The translations under genes were made by a program, and so were the position numbers. Below the pieces are notes generated by a model. It was given only the letters and a program-made list of their open reading frames with translations, did no database searches and was not told the DNA's origin. DNA of 64,000 nt from Amycolatopsis nigrescens CSC17Ta-90 (lineage in GTDB: Bacteria; Actinomycetota; Actinomycetes; Mycobacteriales; Pseudonocardiaceae): positions 7,671,001 to 7,735,000 of the forward strand of contig NZ_ARVW01000001.1 of the NCBI RefSeq assembly GCF_000384315.1. The letters run 5' to 3'. Below, piece by piece: positions 44,365-52,282 of the stretch. Numbering within the stretch: position 1 is the first letter of the stretch; each line of letters starts with the position of its first letter.

Positions 44365-45696
44365 GTGGACAGCCTCACCGAGTCGGTACTGAGCGGCGCC
44401 GGGCCGGATGAACTGGAGGGCAAGCCGGTTCCCGCCGAATACCTGGCCGCGCACCTTCGGGCGCAGGACGTGGACCTGTTCCGGGACAGCGCCGAAAAGG
44501 ACGTCCGCAAGTCGCTGCACGTCGGCCGGGTGCCGATGCCCGAGCTGGCTCCCGACGAGGTGCTGGTGGCGGTCATGGCCGGCGCGATCAACTACAACAC
44601 CGTGTGGTCGGCGCTGTTCGAGCCGATCCCGACCTTCAAGTTCCTGAGCAAGTACGCGAAACAGGGTCGCTGGGAGTCCAGGCACGACCAGCCGTACCAG
44701 GTGGTCGGGTCCGACGCCTCCGGGGTGATCGTGCGCCGGGGCAGCGGGGTACGCGGCTGGTCGGTGGGGGATCACGTGGTGGTGAGCCCGGTGCTCGTGG
44801 ACGACCAGGAGCCGGCGACGCATGCCGACGGGATGCTGAGCAGCCGCATGCTGGCCTGGGGCTTCGAGACCAACTTCGGCGGCCTGGCGCACTACGCGGT
44901 GGCCAGGGCGAGCCAGCTGATCGGCAAACCACGGCACCTGAGCTGGGAGGAGGCCGCGTGCAACCCGCTGTGCGCCGGGACCGCCTACCGGATGCTGGTC
45001 AGCCCGGCCGGGGCGCGGATCAAGCAGGGCGACATCGCGCTGATCTGGGGCGCGACCGGCGGCCTCGGCGGATACGCGGTCCAGTTCGTGCGCAACGGCG
45101 GTGGCATCGCGGTCGGTGTCGTCGGCTCCGAGGAAAAGGCCGAGCTGTCGCGCAAGATGGGCTGCGACGTGGTGATCAACCGCGCAGAGCTCGGCTTCAA
45201 CGAGTCCACTTCGGACGATCCGGGCGAGACCGTGCGGGTGGCGAAGCGGCTGGGCTCGGTCATCCGGAAGGAGCTGGGGGAGGACCCGCACGTCGTCTTC
45301 GACTACGTCGGAAAGGCCACCTTCGCGACTTCTGTCTACCTCGCCCGCCGCGGTGGGCTGGTGGTCACCTGCGGCTCCAGCACCGGCTTCCACCACCAGT
45401 ACGACAACCGCTATCTGTGGATGAACCTCAAGCGGATCATCGGCAGCCACGGTGCGAACCTGCAGGAGCAGTGGGAGACCAACCGGCTGATCAGCATGGG
45501 GCGGGTCAACCCGATGTTGTCCAGGACCTACCCCCTGCAGGAGGTAGGGGAGGCCGTGCGGCTGGTGCAGACCAACAGCCACGTGGGGAAGGTCGGGGTG
45601 TTGTGCCTCGCCCCCGAAGAGGGGCTCGGGATCACCGATCCGGAGCTGCGCGCCCGCATCGGCGAAGAGTCACTACGGATGATGAGAGTCGGATGA
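44365..45696 (+). CDS. ccr: Crotonyl-CoA carboxylase/reductase
   Basis: 443 residues, full family length. Diagnostic motifs: VMAGAINYNTVWSALFEP near residue 75, the GSDASGVIVRRG and WGFETNFGGLA segments, NADPH-binding IWGATGGLGGYAVQF, and HHQYDNRYLWMNLKRIIGSHGAN with the conserved His of the CO2 pocket. It reductively carboxylates crotonyl-CoA (or longer enoyl-CoAs) to alkylmalonyl-CoA. GTG 44365 is chosen for the GGAGGGAG site. First gene of a coupled operon with hydroxyacyl-CoA dehydrogenase, KAS III, methyltransferase and SDR, so it likely supplies a branched extender unit or reduced starter. Confidence 0.92.
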   Translation: MDSLTESVLSGAGPDELEGKPVPAEYLAAHLRAQDVDLFRDSAEKDVRKSLHVGRVPMPELAPDEVLVAVMAGAINYNTVWSALFEPIPTFKFLSKYAKQGRWESRHDQPYQVVGSDASGVIVRRGSGVRGWSVGDHVVVSPVLVDDQEPATHADGMLSSRMLAWGFETNFGGLAHYAVARASQLIGKPRHLSWEEAACNPLCAGTAYRMLVSPAGARIKQGDIALIWGATGGLGGYAVQFVRNGGGIAVGVVGSEEKAELSRKMGCDVVINRAELGFNESTSDDPGETVRVAKRLGSVIRKELGEDPHVVFDYVGKATFATSVYLARRGGLVVTCGSSTGFHHQYDNRYLWMNLKRIIGSHGANLQEQWETNRLISMGRVNPMLSRTYPLQEVGEAVRLVQTNSHVGKVGVLCLAPEEGLGITDPELRARIGEESLRMMRVG

Positions 45697-46550
45697 ACCA
45701 GCTGCAGCGGGTCGGCGTGATCGGATGCGGGCTGATGGGTTCCGGTATCACCGAGACCTGCGCACGAGCCGGCCTGGACGTCAGCGTCGCGGTGTCGACC
45801 GACCAGTCCGCGGCTCGCGGCCGGCGCCGGCTGGCGAACTCGCTCGACCGCGCGGTGCTGACCGGCAAGATCGGCCGGGACGACCGGGACAAGCTGCTCG
45901 ACCGGATCGTGCTGACCACCGACCTCGGGCAGCTGTCCGACCGGCAGCTGGTCATCGAGGCGGTCACCGAGGACGAGCCGGTCAAGGTCGGGCTGTTCGC
46001 CGAGCTCGACCGGATCGTGCGGGACCCGGCCGCGATCCTCGCGTCGACCACGTCTTCGATCCCCATCGTCCGGCTGGCCAAGGCCACCACTCGGCCCGGC
46101 GACGTGGTTGGGGTGCACTTCTTCAACCCGGCGCCGGTGATGCCACTGGTCGAGTTGGTCGGCTCACTCCTGACCGGTGAGCAGACCTACCAGCGGATGT
46201 CGGATTTCCTGACCGGCGTACTCGGCAAGCAGGTCGTCCGGGCGCCGGACCGGGCCGGGTTCATCGTCAACGCGTTGCTCGTGCCGTACCTGCTGTCGGC
46301 GGTCCGGATGCTCGAAGCCGGGGTGGCGACCAAGGACGAGATCGACAAGGCCATGGAGCTGGGCTGCTCGCATCCGATGGGGCCGCTCAAGCTGATCGAC
46401 CTCATCGGGCTCGACGTCGTGGCGTCCGTCGCCGAATCGCTGTACCAGGAGTTCCGCGAGATCAGCTACTCGCCGCCGACGATGCTCAGACGGATGGTGG
46501 ACGCCGGGCTGCTGGGGCACAAGTCCGGCGCCGGCTTCTACCCCGGGTGA
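45693..46550 (+). CDS. 3-hydroxybutyryl-CoA dehydrogenase
   Basis: 285 residues. NAD(P) motif VGVIGCGLMGSGITETCARAG, the catalytic segment VVGVHFFNPAPVMPLVELV and the C-terminal dimer domain (KLIDLIGLDVV, GLLGHKSGAGFYP) of the HBDH/PaaH family. It interconverts acetoacetyl-CoA and 3-hydroxybutyryl-CoA, feeding crotonyl-CoA to the coupled CCR; a crotonase is not encoded here and would come from the host. ATG overlaps the CCR stop (ATGA). Confidence 0.93.
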   Translation: MNQLQRVGVIGCGLMGSGITETCARAGLDVSVAVSTDQSAARGRRRLANSLDRAVLTGKIGRDDRDKLLDRIVLTTDLGQLSDRQLVIEAVTEDEPVKVGLFAELDRIVRDPAAILASTTSSIPIVRLAKATTRPGDVVGVHFFNPAPVMPLVELVGSLLTGEQTYQRMSDFLTGVLGKQVVRAPDRAGFIVNALLVPYLLSAVRMLEAGVATKDEIDKAMELGCSHPMGPLKLIDLIGLDVVASVAESLYQEFREISYSPPTMLRRMVDAGLLGHKSGAGFYPG

Positions 46551-46560
46551 CGCTAGGACA

Positions 46561-46590
46561 ACTGGAGATCACTGGAGACCACTGGAACCG
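46561..46590 (+). repeat. Three 10-bp direct repeats in the leader of the KAS III gene
   Basis: actggagatc, actggagacc and actggaaccg follow one another directly between the dehydrogenase stop and the KAS III ribosome site. Each contains a GGAG-like core, so they may act as spare ribosome sites or simply be slippage products. Confidence 0.6.
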
Positions 46591-46609
46591 CCGGAAGAGG
46601 ACTATCCAC

Positions 46610-47626
46610 ATGGCACAGACCGCCAGCACGATACTGGGCACCGGAGCCTATCTTCCGGACCGCGTCCTGCACAGCACGGAACTCGGCGAGCGGCTGGGTG
46701 TCGATCCACAATGGATACTCGACAAGACGGGCATCGCCGAGCGGCGGGTCGCGGCCGAGGACGAGGCGACCTCGGACCTCGCGACGCACGCGGCCAGGCG
46801 CGCGCTGGTGGCGGCCGGAGTCGAGGCGAGCAGTGTTGACCTGCTGATACTGGCCACCACCAACCCGGATCAGCCGCTACCGTCGACGGCCTGCTTCGTG
46901 CAGCACAACCTCGGCGCGTCGAACGCGGTGGCCTTCGACCTGGCGGCGGCCTGCACCGGTTTCATCTACGCGCTGGCCATCGCGCACAGCATGCTCACCG
47001 CCGACCCGCGGCGGCAGTGCGCGCTGGTGATCGGCGCGGACATCCACTCGCGCTCGCTCGACTACACCGACGGGGGCACCTGTGTCCTGTTCGGTGACGG
47101 CGCGGGCGCCGTCGTGCTGGCGAAGACCGGCGACAGCCGCGGCATCATCACCACCAACATCGGCACGGACGGTTCGGGAACCGGGATCGTGCAGATCCCG
47201 GCGGGCGGCAGCCGGCTGCCGGCCAGCGCGGACACGGTGGCGAACGGGCTGCACTACGCCAGGATGCGCGGCCAGGACGCCCGGCGAACCGCGGTCGACG
47301 TGCTGCCCGCGCTGATGGACGACCTGGCGCGGGACTCCGGAATCGAACTCTCCGAAGCCGATCTCATCATCCCGCACCAGGCCAACGGGGTGATGATCGA
47401 GGAGTGGGCCAAGCTCTTCGGCGCGCCACCGGACCACCTCCACCGGACCATCTCCTGGAGCGGGAACACGGGGGCGGCCTCGGTACCGATCGCACTCGAT
47501 GACGCGTTCCACAAGGGACGGTTGTCCGAAGGGGACCTGGTTCTCCTCGTCGCACTCGGCGCCGGGGTGACCTGGGGCGCGGCCTCCCTCCGCTGGGCCG
47601 TGCCGTCACCGGCGGCGCTGGGGTAG
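46610..47626 (+). CDS. fabH: 3-oxoacyl-ACP synthase III (FabH-like)
   Basis: 338 residues with the FabH triad: Cys115 in AAACTGFIYAL, His256 in IIPHQAN, Asn286 in WSGNTGAAS. FabH enzymes start chains by joining an acyl-CoA with malonyl-ACP. In this operon it may select the starter derived from the hydroxyacyl-CoA/CCR branch, or act as an acyltransferase as some cluster-borne KAS III proteins do. A GGAAGAGG site lies ten bases upstream. Confidence 0.92.
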   Translation: MAQTASTILGTGAYLPDRVLHSTELGERLGVDPQWILDKTGIAERRVAAEDEATSDLATHAARRALVAAGVEASSVDLLILATTNPDQPLPSTACFVQHNLGASNAVAFDLAAACTGFIYALAIAHSMLTADPRRQCALVIGADIHSRSLDYTDGGTCVLFGDGAGAVVLAKTGDSRGIITTNIGTDGSGTGIVQIPAGGSRLPASADTVANGLHYARMRGQDARRTAVDVLPALMDDLARDSGIELSEADLIIPHQANGVMIEEWAKLFGAPPDHLHRTISWSGNTGAASVPIALDDAFHKGRLSEGDLVLLVALGAGVTWGAASLRWAVPSPAALG

Positions 47627-47658
47627 TGCACCACTTTCTGAGGAGAGGAGCGGTACAG

Positions 47659-48708
47659 ATGTCGAACAGGGAGACCGGTCAGCAGCCGGCATGGCCCGGC
47701 CCGGCCGCCGGCTGGCCGCCGGGGTTCCCCCGAGTGCCCGGCGACGCCTGGACCGGAAAACCGGTCGACGAGGCGGCCCTGAAGTACGAGGCGCACGGCA
47801 GCAATTCGTTCAGCAGGTGCTGGGATCCGGTCATCGCGCAGGCACTGGCGGTGATGACCGGGCCGACGGTCGTGATGGACTACTCGTGCGGCACCGGGCT
47901 GTTGACCGACCGGCTGCTCGCCGGCACCGAGGATTCCGTCCTGCTGCTCAATGTTGACGTGTCGCCCAGATACCTGCGAGTGATACTGGAGAAGTTCGAA
48001 GACGAGCCGCGAGTGGCGATGCGATTGTTGCAGCGCGTGCCGGGCACCAACGACCGGTTCCAGTCGGTCGACGAGGTGATCGGGACCGAATTGACCGACC
48101 GCGGCATCGACCTGCTGATCTCGACCAACGCCATCCACCTCTACGCGGACCTTTCCGAGACGCTGGAGACCTGGCACAAGGTGCTGAAGCCCGGCGGGAT
48201 CGCGCTGGTGAGCACGGGTGACATGACCAACCCCGACCGCAAGGCCGGCGACTGGCGGCTGCACGATGCGGTCGAGGCGGTCAACGACATCGCCAGTGAA
48301 ATGGTGCGCACTGAGCCGTTGTTCGAGAAATACCGGGAAAAGCTCGAGAGCGACGAAGTGATGAAGGGGTACGCCGCGCTGCGCGCGCACGCGTATCCGG
48401 AGGTCGGCACGGTCGACAAGTACCTGCGGGCGCTGGCCGGCGCCGGGCTGAAGCCGTTGCACTACTTCGAGCAGCTGGTCAACGTGTATCCCGACGACCT
48501 CGTGGACTCCCTTTCCCCGTACCACGAGGTCGTGCTGGGTTGGATCGGCGGTACCAGGAAGGTGGAAGGGGCGTCGCCCGCACCGGGGGCGGTCCGCGAC
48601 CGGTTGTTCCTGCTCAGGTACTGCATCGACAAGCTCTATGCCAAGCGCGACCACTACCAGTGCCACTTCTCGTACTTCACCTGCCGAAAAGAGACCACGC
48701 CTCGATGA
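47659..48708 (+). CDS. Class I SAM-dependent methyltransferase
   Basis: 349 residues. Motif I reads VVMDYSCGTGLLTDRLL (about residue 72-88), the acidic post-I residue is in LLNVDVSPRYL, and a motif-II-like DLLISTNAIHLYADL follows. N-terminal 60 residues (many Pro and Gly) and a Cys/His-containing C-terminus (YQCHFSYFTCRK) are extra. It is unlikely to be a C-methylating PKS domain relic because it is separate and complete. Target oxygen or carbon cannot be told. Strong AGGAGAGGAG ribosome site; the stop overlaps the SDR start. Confidence 0.85.
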   Translation: MSNRETGQQPAWPGPAAGWPPGFPRVPGDAWTGKPVDEAALKYEAHGSNSFSRCWDPVIAQALAVMTGPTVVMDYSCGTGLLTDRLLAGTEDSVLLLNVDVSPRYLRVILEKFEDEPRVAMRLLQRVPGTNDRFQSVDEVIGTELTDRGIDLLISTNAIHLYADLSETLETWHKVLKPGGIALVSTGDMTNPDRKAGDWRLHDAVEAVNDIASEMVRTEPLFEKYREKLESDEVMKGYAALRAHAYPEVGTVDKYLRALAGAGLKPLHYFEQLVNVYPDDLVDSLSPYHEVVLGWIGGTRKVEGASPAPGAVRDRLFLLRYCIDKLYAKRDHYQCHFSYFTCRKETTPR

Positions 48709-49544
48709 GCCAACTCGAAGGCCGGGTCGCGCTGGTCACCGGGTCGAGCCGCGGCATCGGGCGGGCCGTGGCGCTGAAGCTGAGCTCGGCCGGTGCGCGG
48801 GTGGTGGTGAACGGCACGGACACCGCCGCGGTCAAGGAAACCATCGCGTCCGTGGAAGCCGGGGGCGGCGTGGCCGTTTCGTGCGTTGGCGACATCACGC
48901 AGGACGGCTTCCCGCAACGCTTCGTGGACACCGCGGTCGAGGCCTTCGGCGGGGTCGACATCGTGGTGAACAACGCCGGGTTCGCCTGGGACTCGGTCAT
49001 CCAGAAGATGAGCGACCAGCAGTGGCACCGGGTGCTCGACGTGCACCTGGGTGCCCCGTTCCGGATCCTCCGCGCGGCCCAGCCGGTGATCAGCGCGGCG
49101 GCGAAGGGCGAGATCCGGGACCACGGCATCGCACGCTGCCGCAAAGTGGTCAACGTCTCGGCACTGGCCGGGGTCACCGGCAACGCCGGGCAGATCAACT
49201 ACGCCGCCGCCAAAGCCGGACTGGCCGGGCTCACCAGGACCCTGTGCAAGGAATGGGGTCGGTACAACGTCACGGTGAACACCGTCGCCTTCGGACTCGT
49301 CGTGACCCGCGCCAGCAGGCCGATGGACCACGCGGACAACAAGGTGCCGACGATGGACGCTGCCGGCAAGCCGCTGCCCACCGGGGTCAACCCCGAGCTG
49401 CTGGCTACGTTGCGGGCGAACATCCCGCTTGGCCGGATGGGTACCGTCGAGGAGGCTGCCGGGGCGGTCTATCTGTTTTGTTCCCCGGAATCGGATTATA
49501 TCAGCGGTGAGACGGTGAACTGCGGCGGTGGGCTGCTGATCTGA
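48705..49544 (+). CDS. FabG-like short-chain dehydrogenase/reductase
   Basis: 279 residues. Motifs: VTGSSRGIGRAVALKL, NNAGFAW, catalytic Ser in NVSALAGVTG and YAAAK. It has an insertion (VTRASRPMDHADNKVPTMD) after the active site and ends YISGETVNCGGGLLI. Likely a 3-oxoacyl reductase partner for the KAS III product, or an alcohol/ketone tailoring enzyme. Last gene of the CCR operon; ATGA overlap with the methyltransferase. Confidence 0.9.
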   Translation: MSQLEGRVALVTGSSRGIGRAVALKLSSAGARVVVNGTDTAAVKETIASVEAGGGVAVSCVGDITQDGFPQRFVDTAVEAFGGVDIVVNNAGFAWDSVIQKMSDQQWHRVLDVHLGAPFRILRAAQPVISAAAKGEIRDHGIARCRKVVNVSALAGVTGNAGQINYAAAKAGLAGLTRTLCKEWGRYNVTVNTVAFGLVVTRASRPMDHADNKVPTMDAAGKPLPTGVNPELLATLRANIPLGRMGTVEEAAGAVYLFCSPESDYISGETVNCGGGLLI

Positions 49545-49557
49545 GGGCTTGGCCGGT

Positions 49558-49609
49558 GCGGGTTTCGGGCCCGCCTTCGGCGCGCCGTGGGGACGGGCTC
49601 GGGGCCCGG
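49558..49609 (+). terminator. GC-rich hairpin region after the CCR operon, possible terminator
   Basis: Two short hairpins are possible: GCGGG (49558-49562) with CCCGC (49570-49574), and a CGGGC/GCCCG pair near 49593-49608, followed by a short T-containing stretch. Stems are only about five bases and there is no U-run, so this is weak. Confidence 0.25.
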
Positions 49610-49641
49610 TTCTTGTCGGGGGTCGCCGATAGAATTCGGGT

Positions 49642-50736
49642 ATGGATAGGGACCAGGCTTGTGAGTTGTTGAAGGACATTCAGGTTATTCAGGAACAGAA
49701 ATGCAAGTTGGAGGCGGAGCAGCTTCGGCTGGTGGCGCGGTTGAATGAGGTGGAAGAAAGAACCAGAGGGGTGCCAGCCGAGTTGGCGCTTGGGCTGGCG
49801 GTCACCGAGAACATGGCCGGTAAGCAGATCGCGCTCGCTGAGGCGTTGGCGACACGGCTGCCGAAGACGTTGCAGGCCATGGAATCCGGGGTCATCGACG
49901 GGTACAAAGCCTCCAAGATCTTCGACGCCACCGCCGTGCTCTCCGACGAGAAGGCCCGTGAAGTCGACGCGGTGATGAGCGAACGGCTGGCGGGCAAAAA
50001 CCCCTCCAGTCTGCGGCGGGCCGTGAACCGAGTGGTCGCCCGAATCGACCCGAACGGATACGCCGCCCGCACCCGACGCCGCCGACTGGACCGCAAAGTC
50101 GAACTGGTGCACCAAGGCGAAGGCATGACCACCCTCATCGTCGATCTACCCGTCGAAGTCGGCACAGCGATCTACGCCCGCACCGATCGTGAAGCCCATG
50201 CGCTGAAGGTCGCCGGCGAACCCCGCACACTGGACCAACTTCGGGCCGATGTGCTCGCGGATCGATGTCTCCGCGAACGCGGCACACCCCGCAACCCGAA
50301 GGCCGACGTGTACCTCTATGTCGACCTCACCACCCTGGCCGGTTTGAACGACAACTACGCCGAACTCACCGGCTCCGGACCCATCCCCGCCTGGCTGGCC
50401 AAGGAAATCGCCTACAACCCCGGCTCCACCTGGCGCCGCATCATCACCGACCCTGCCACTGGTCTCCCCGTGGATGTCGGCCGCAGCAGCTACCGACCAC
50501 CCGCAGCACTCGACCGCTTTATCCGCATCCGCGACCGCGAATGCTGCCACCCCGGCTGCCACCGACCAGCCCAACTAGCCGACCTCGACCACACCACCGA
50601 CTGGGCACACGGCGGACCCACCAAAACCAACCTCCGCGGCTACTGCAAACGCCACCACAAACTCAAAGACCAACCCGGCTGGACCCACACCGACCACACC
50701 ATCACCACCCCAGCCAAAGCCACCTACACCACCTAA
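49642..50736 (+). CDS. DUF222/HNH endonuclease-domain protein
   Basis: 364 residues. The N-terminal 250 residues are the helical DUF222 module (CELLKDIQVIQEQKCKLEAEQLRLVARL ... VMSERLAGKNPSSLRRAVNRVVA); the C-terminus is an HNH nuclease (ECCHPGCHRPAQLADLDHTTDWAHGGPT ... YCKRHHKLKD) with both Cys/His zinc knuckles. Such genes are multicopy in actinobacteria and behave like selfish or repeat-family elements. Base use changes at the 3' end, which is very poor in G on this strand, unlike its neighbours. It sits between two pathway operons but has no evident biosynthetic role. Confidence 0.92.
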   Translation: MDRDQACELLKDIQVIQEQKCKLEAEQLRLVARLNEVEERTRGVPAELALGLAVTENMAGKQIALAEALATRLPKTLQAMESGVIDGYKASKIFDATAVLSDEKAREVDAVMSERLAGKNPSSLRRAVNRVVARIDPNGYAARTRRRRLDRKVELVHQGEGMTTLIVDLPVEVGTAIYARTDREAHALKVAGEPRTLDQLRADVLADRCLRERGTPRNPKADVYLYVDLTTLAGLNDNYAELTGSGPIPAWLAKEIAYNPGSTWRRIITDPATGLPVDVGRSSYRPPAALDRFIRIRDRECCHPGCHRPAQLADLDHTTDWAHGGPTKTNLRGYCKRHHKLKDQPGWTHTDHTITTPAKATYTT

Positions 50737-50894
50737 GGTGATCTCGGCGTCGCGGAACGACTGCACTGTCTACCGCGACTCCGGGATCAACGAGGAACTG
50801 GCGGGGCGCCCCGAGACGGCAGCGATCTGCTGGAATGGAAGGAAGAGCACGCCCGGCCGGTGAGCGCGGACAGCGACACCGGGCCCGGGTGCGG

Positions 50895-51830
50895 TCAACC
50901 GTTGTTCTCGGGAAGCCCGCTCGTCCAGGAGCGGTCGCGGACATCGGCCGTCAGCGCCAGTACCTCGGCCAGCAGCGGCTCGTCCAGCGGCGTGCTCGCG
51001 GCGCGTACCGCGCTCTCCAGGTGGTCGGTCTTCGTCGTGCCGACGACGGTGGTCGGGCAGCCACTGCGTTGGATGGCGAACTGGTTGGCCAGGAAGGCGA
51101 CATCGAGGCCACGTTCGCCGCAGTACCTGGCCACTCGCGAGGCCGCGGCCGTGACGGCCGGGCCGGCGGGATGGTTCGGCAACCGGGTGCCGGCCGGGGT
51201 GAGCAGCCCGACGGCGACCGCGGCGGCATTGATCGGGGCGGTGCCGCGCTGCTCGCACAGCGGGCGTAGCTCGGTCGCCAGCCGCGTGTTGAGCAGCGTG
51301 TAGTGCGCGTACGAGAGGACCGTGTCCAACTCCGTCTCCGCGACGGCGCGCCGCAGGGTTTGCATCGGGTACCCGGTCATGCCGATGAAGCGGCACTTTC
51401 CCTCGGCGCGAAGCTGCACCAACTCGGCATGGGTGTCCTCGAACACGGGGTCGAGCTTGGTGAACTCGATGTCGTGCAGCTGGAAGATGTCCACGTAGTC
51501 GGTCCGCAGCAGCCGGAGGCTCGTTTCGAGGCTTTCGCGGATTCGCGCGGGGCGGTAGTCGAAGTCCTGGTCGCCGAACCTGCCGGACTTGGTGCCGATC
51601 AGCACCTCGCCCCGGCGGCCGGCGAGCGCCTTGCCCAGCCGCTGCTCGGAAAGGCCGTTTCCGTAGTACGGGGACGTGTCGAAGAAGTTGATCCCCAGGT
51701 CGAGTGCCCGTCGGACGGTCGCGATCCCGGCGGCGTCGTCGACCGGGCCGAACATGTCGCCCAGCGGCGCGGCGCCGAAGGACACGACGGAGGTCTGCAA
51801 CCCGGTTCGGCCCAGCGGGCGGTACTGCAC
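50895..51830 (-). CDS. Aldo-keto reductase, L-galactose/L-fucose dehydrogenase-like
   Basis: 311 residues. The AKR tetrad is present: Asp and Tyr in INFFDTSPYYGNG, Lys in IGTKSGRFG, His in IFQLHDIEF. The closest look is to sugar 1-dehydrogenases (D-threo-aldose/L-galactose dehydrogenase). GTG start lies two bases after the LuxS-like gene stop, so it is translated from the same message. In this cassette it could reduce or oxidise the carbonyl product of the LuxS homologue or of the cyclase. Confidence 0.88.
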   Translation of the reverse strand: MQYRPLGRTGLQTSVVSFGAAPLGDMFGPVDDAAGIATVRRALDLGINFFDTSPYYGNGLSEQRLGKALAGRRGEVLIGTKSGRFGDQDFDYRPARIRESLETSLRLLRTDYVDIFQLHDIEFTKLDPVFEDTHAELVQLRAEGKCRFIGMTGYPMQTLRRAVAETELDTVLSYAHYTLLNTRLATELRPLCEQRGTAPINAAAVAVGLLTPAGTRLPNHPAGPAVTAAASRVARYCGERGLDVAFLANQFAIQRSGCPTTVVGTTKTDHLESAVRAASTPLDEPLLAEVLALTADVRDRSWTSGLPENNG

Positions 51831-51832
51831 GG

Positions 51833-52282
51833 CTAGACCTCACGCGCGTCCGGGCCGGGATCGGCCCACTCGGCCTGGCGGCCGAGCAGCCAGGCGGCGG
51901 CGATCTGCGCCCCGCCGAGGGAGTGGTTGGCAGCCCACCCGCAGTGGACCGGATCGGCGTGGGGCACCGCATCGGCTTCGAGAACCCGTTCGAGCACACC
52001 GGCCAACAGCGTCGCCAGCTCGTCGTAGTCCTCGATACTGGTCGCGATGTAGAAGCCGGTCTGGCACCCCATCGGCGCGACGGTGATGATGTCGTCGGAC
52101 GTGTTGTACAGGTAGTCGCCGATGAAGTGCTCGAGCGAGTGCACCGTGTCGGTCGAGATCTGGGCGATGTTCGGCTGCGCGACGCGGAGATGCCAGACGA
52201 ACACCAGCCCGGCGGAGGTCTTGCGGCGGTCGGTGAGCCGCAGGTAGGGCGGGGCCACGAAACGGTGGTCGAGGTCAGCCAT
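51833..52282 (-). CDS. luxS: LuxS homologue (S-ribosylhomocysteine lyase family)
   Basis: 149 residues, near the usual 150-170. It matches LuxS across its length: LDHRFVAPPYLRL (His6), HLRVAQPN (Arg33), HSLEHF with metal ligands His48 and His52 and catalytic Glu51, PMGCQTGFY with catalytic Cys73, and VHCGWAANHSLGGAQ with metal ligand Cys114. Canonical LuxS cleaves S-ribosylhomocysteine to homocysteine and 4,5-dihydroxy-2,3-pentanedione through aldose-ketose shifts and beta-elimination at an Fe/Zn centre. Its ATG overlaps the cyclase stop by eight bases and the AKR follows after two. Actinomycetes usually recycle SAH through SahH and lack LuxS, so a pathway role in this cassette is likely. The nucleosidase that makes ribosylhomocysteine is not in the window. 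Confidence 0.92.
   Translation of the reverse strand: MADLDHRFVAPPYLRLTDRRKTSAGLVFVWHLRVAQPNIAQISTDTVHSLEHFIGDYLYNTSDDIITVAPMGCQTGFYIATSIEDYDELATLLAGVLERVLEADAVPHADPVHCGWAANHSLGGAQIAAAWLLGRQAEWADPGPDAREV

Noticed and set aside
51833..52282. 6-pyruvoyl-tetrahydropterin-synthase-like assignment for the LuxS gene
   Set aside because: Size and position near sugar enzymes suggested it briefly, but the HxxEH, PMGCQTG and HCG motifs fit LuxS exactly.
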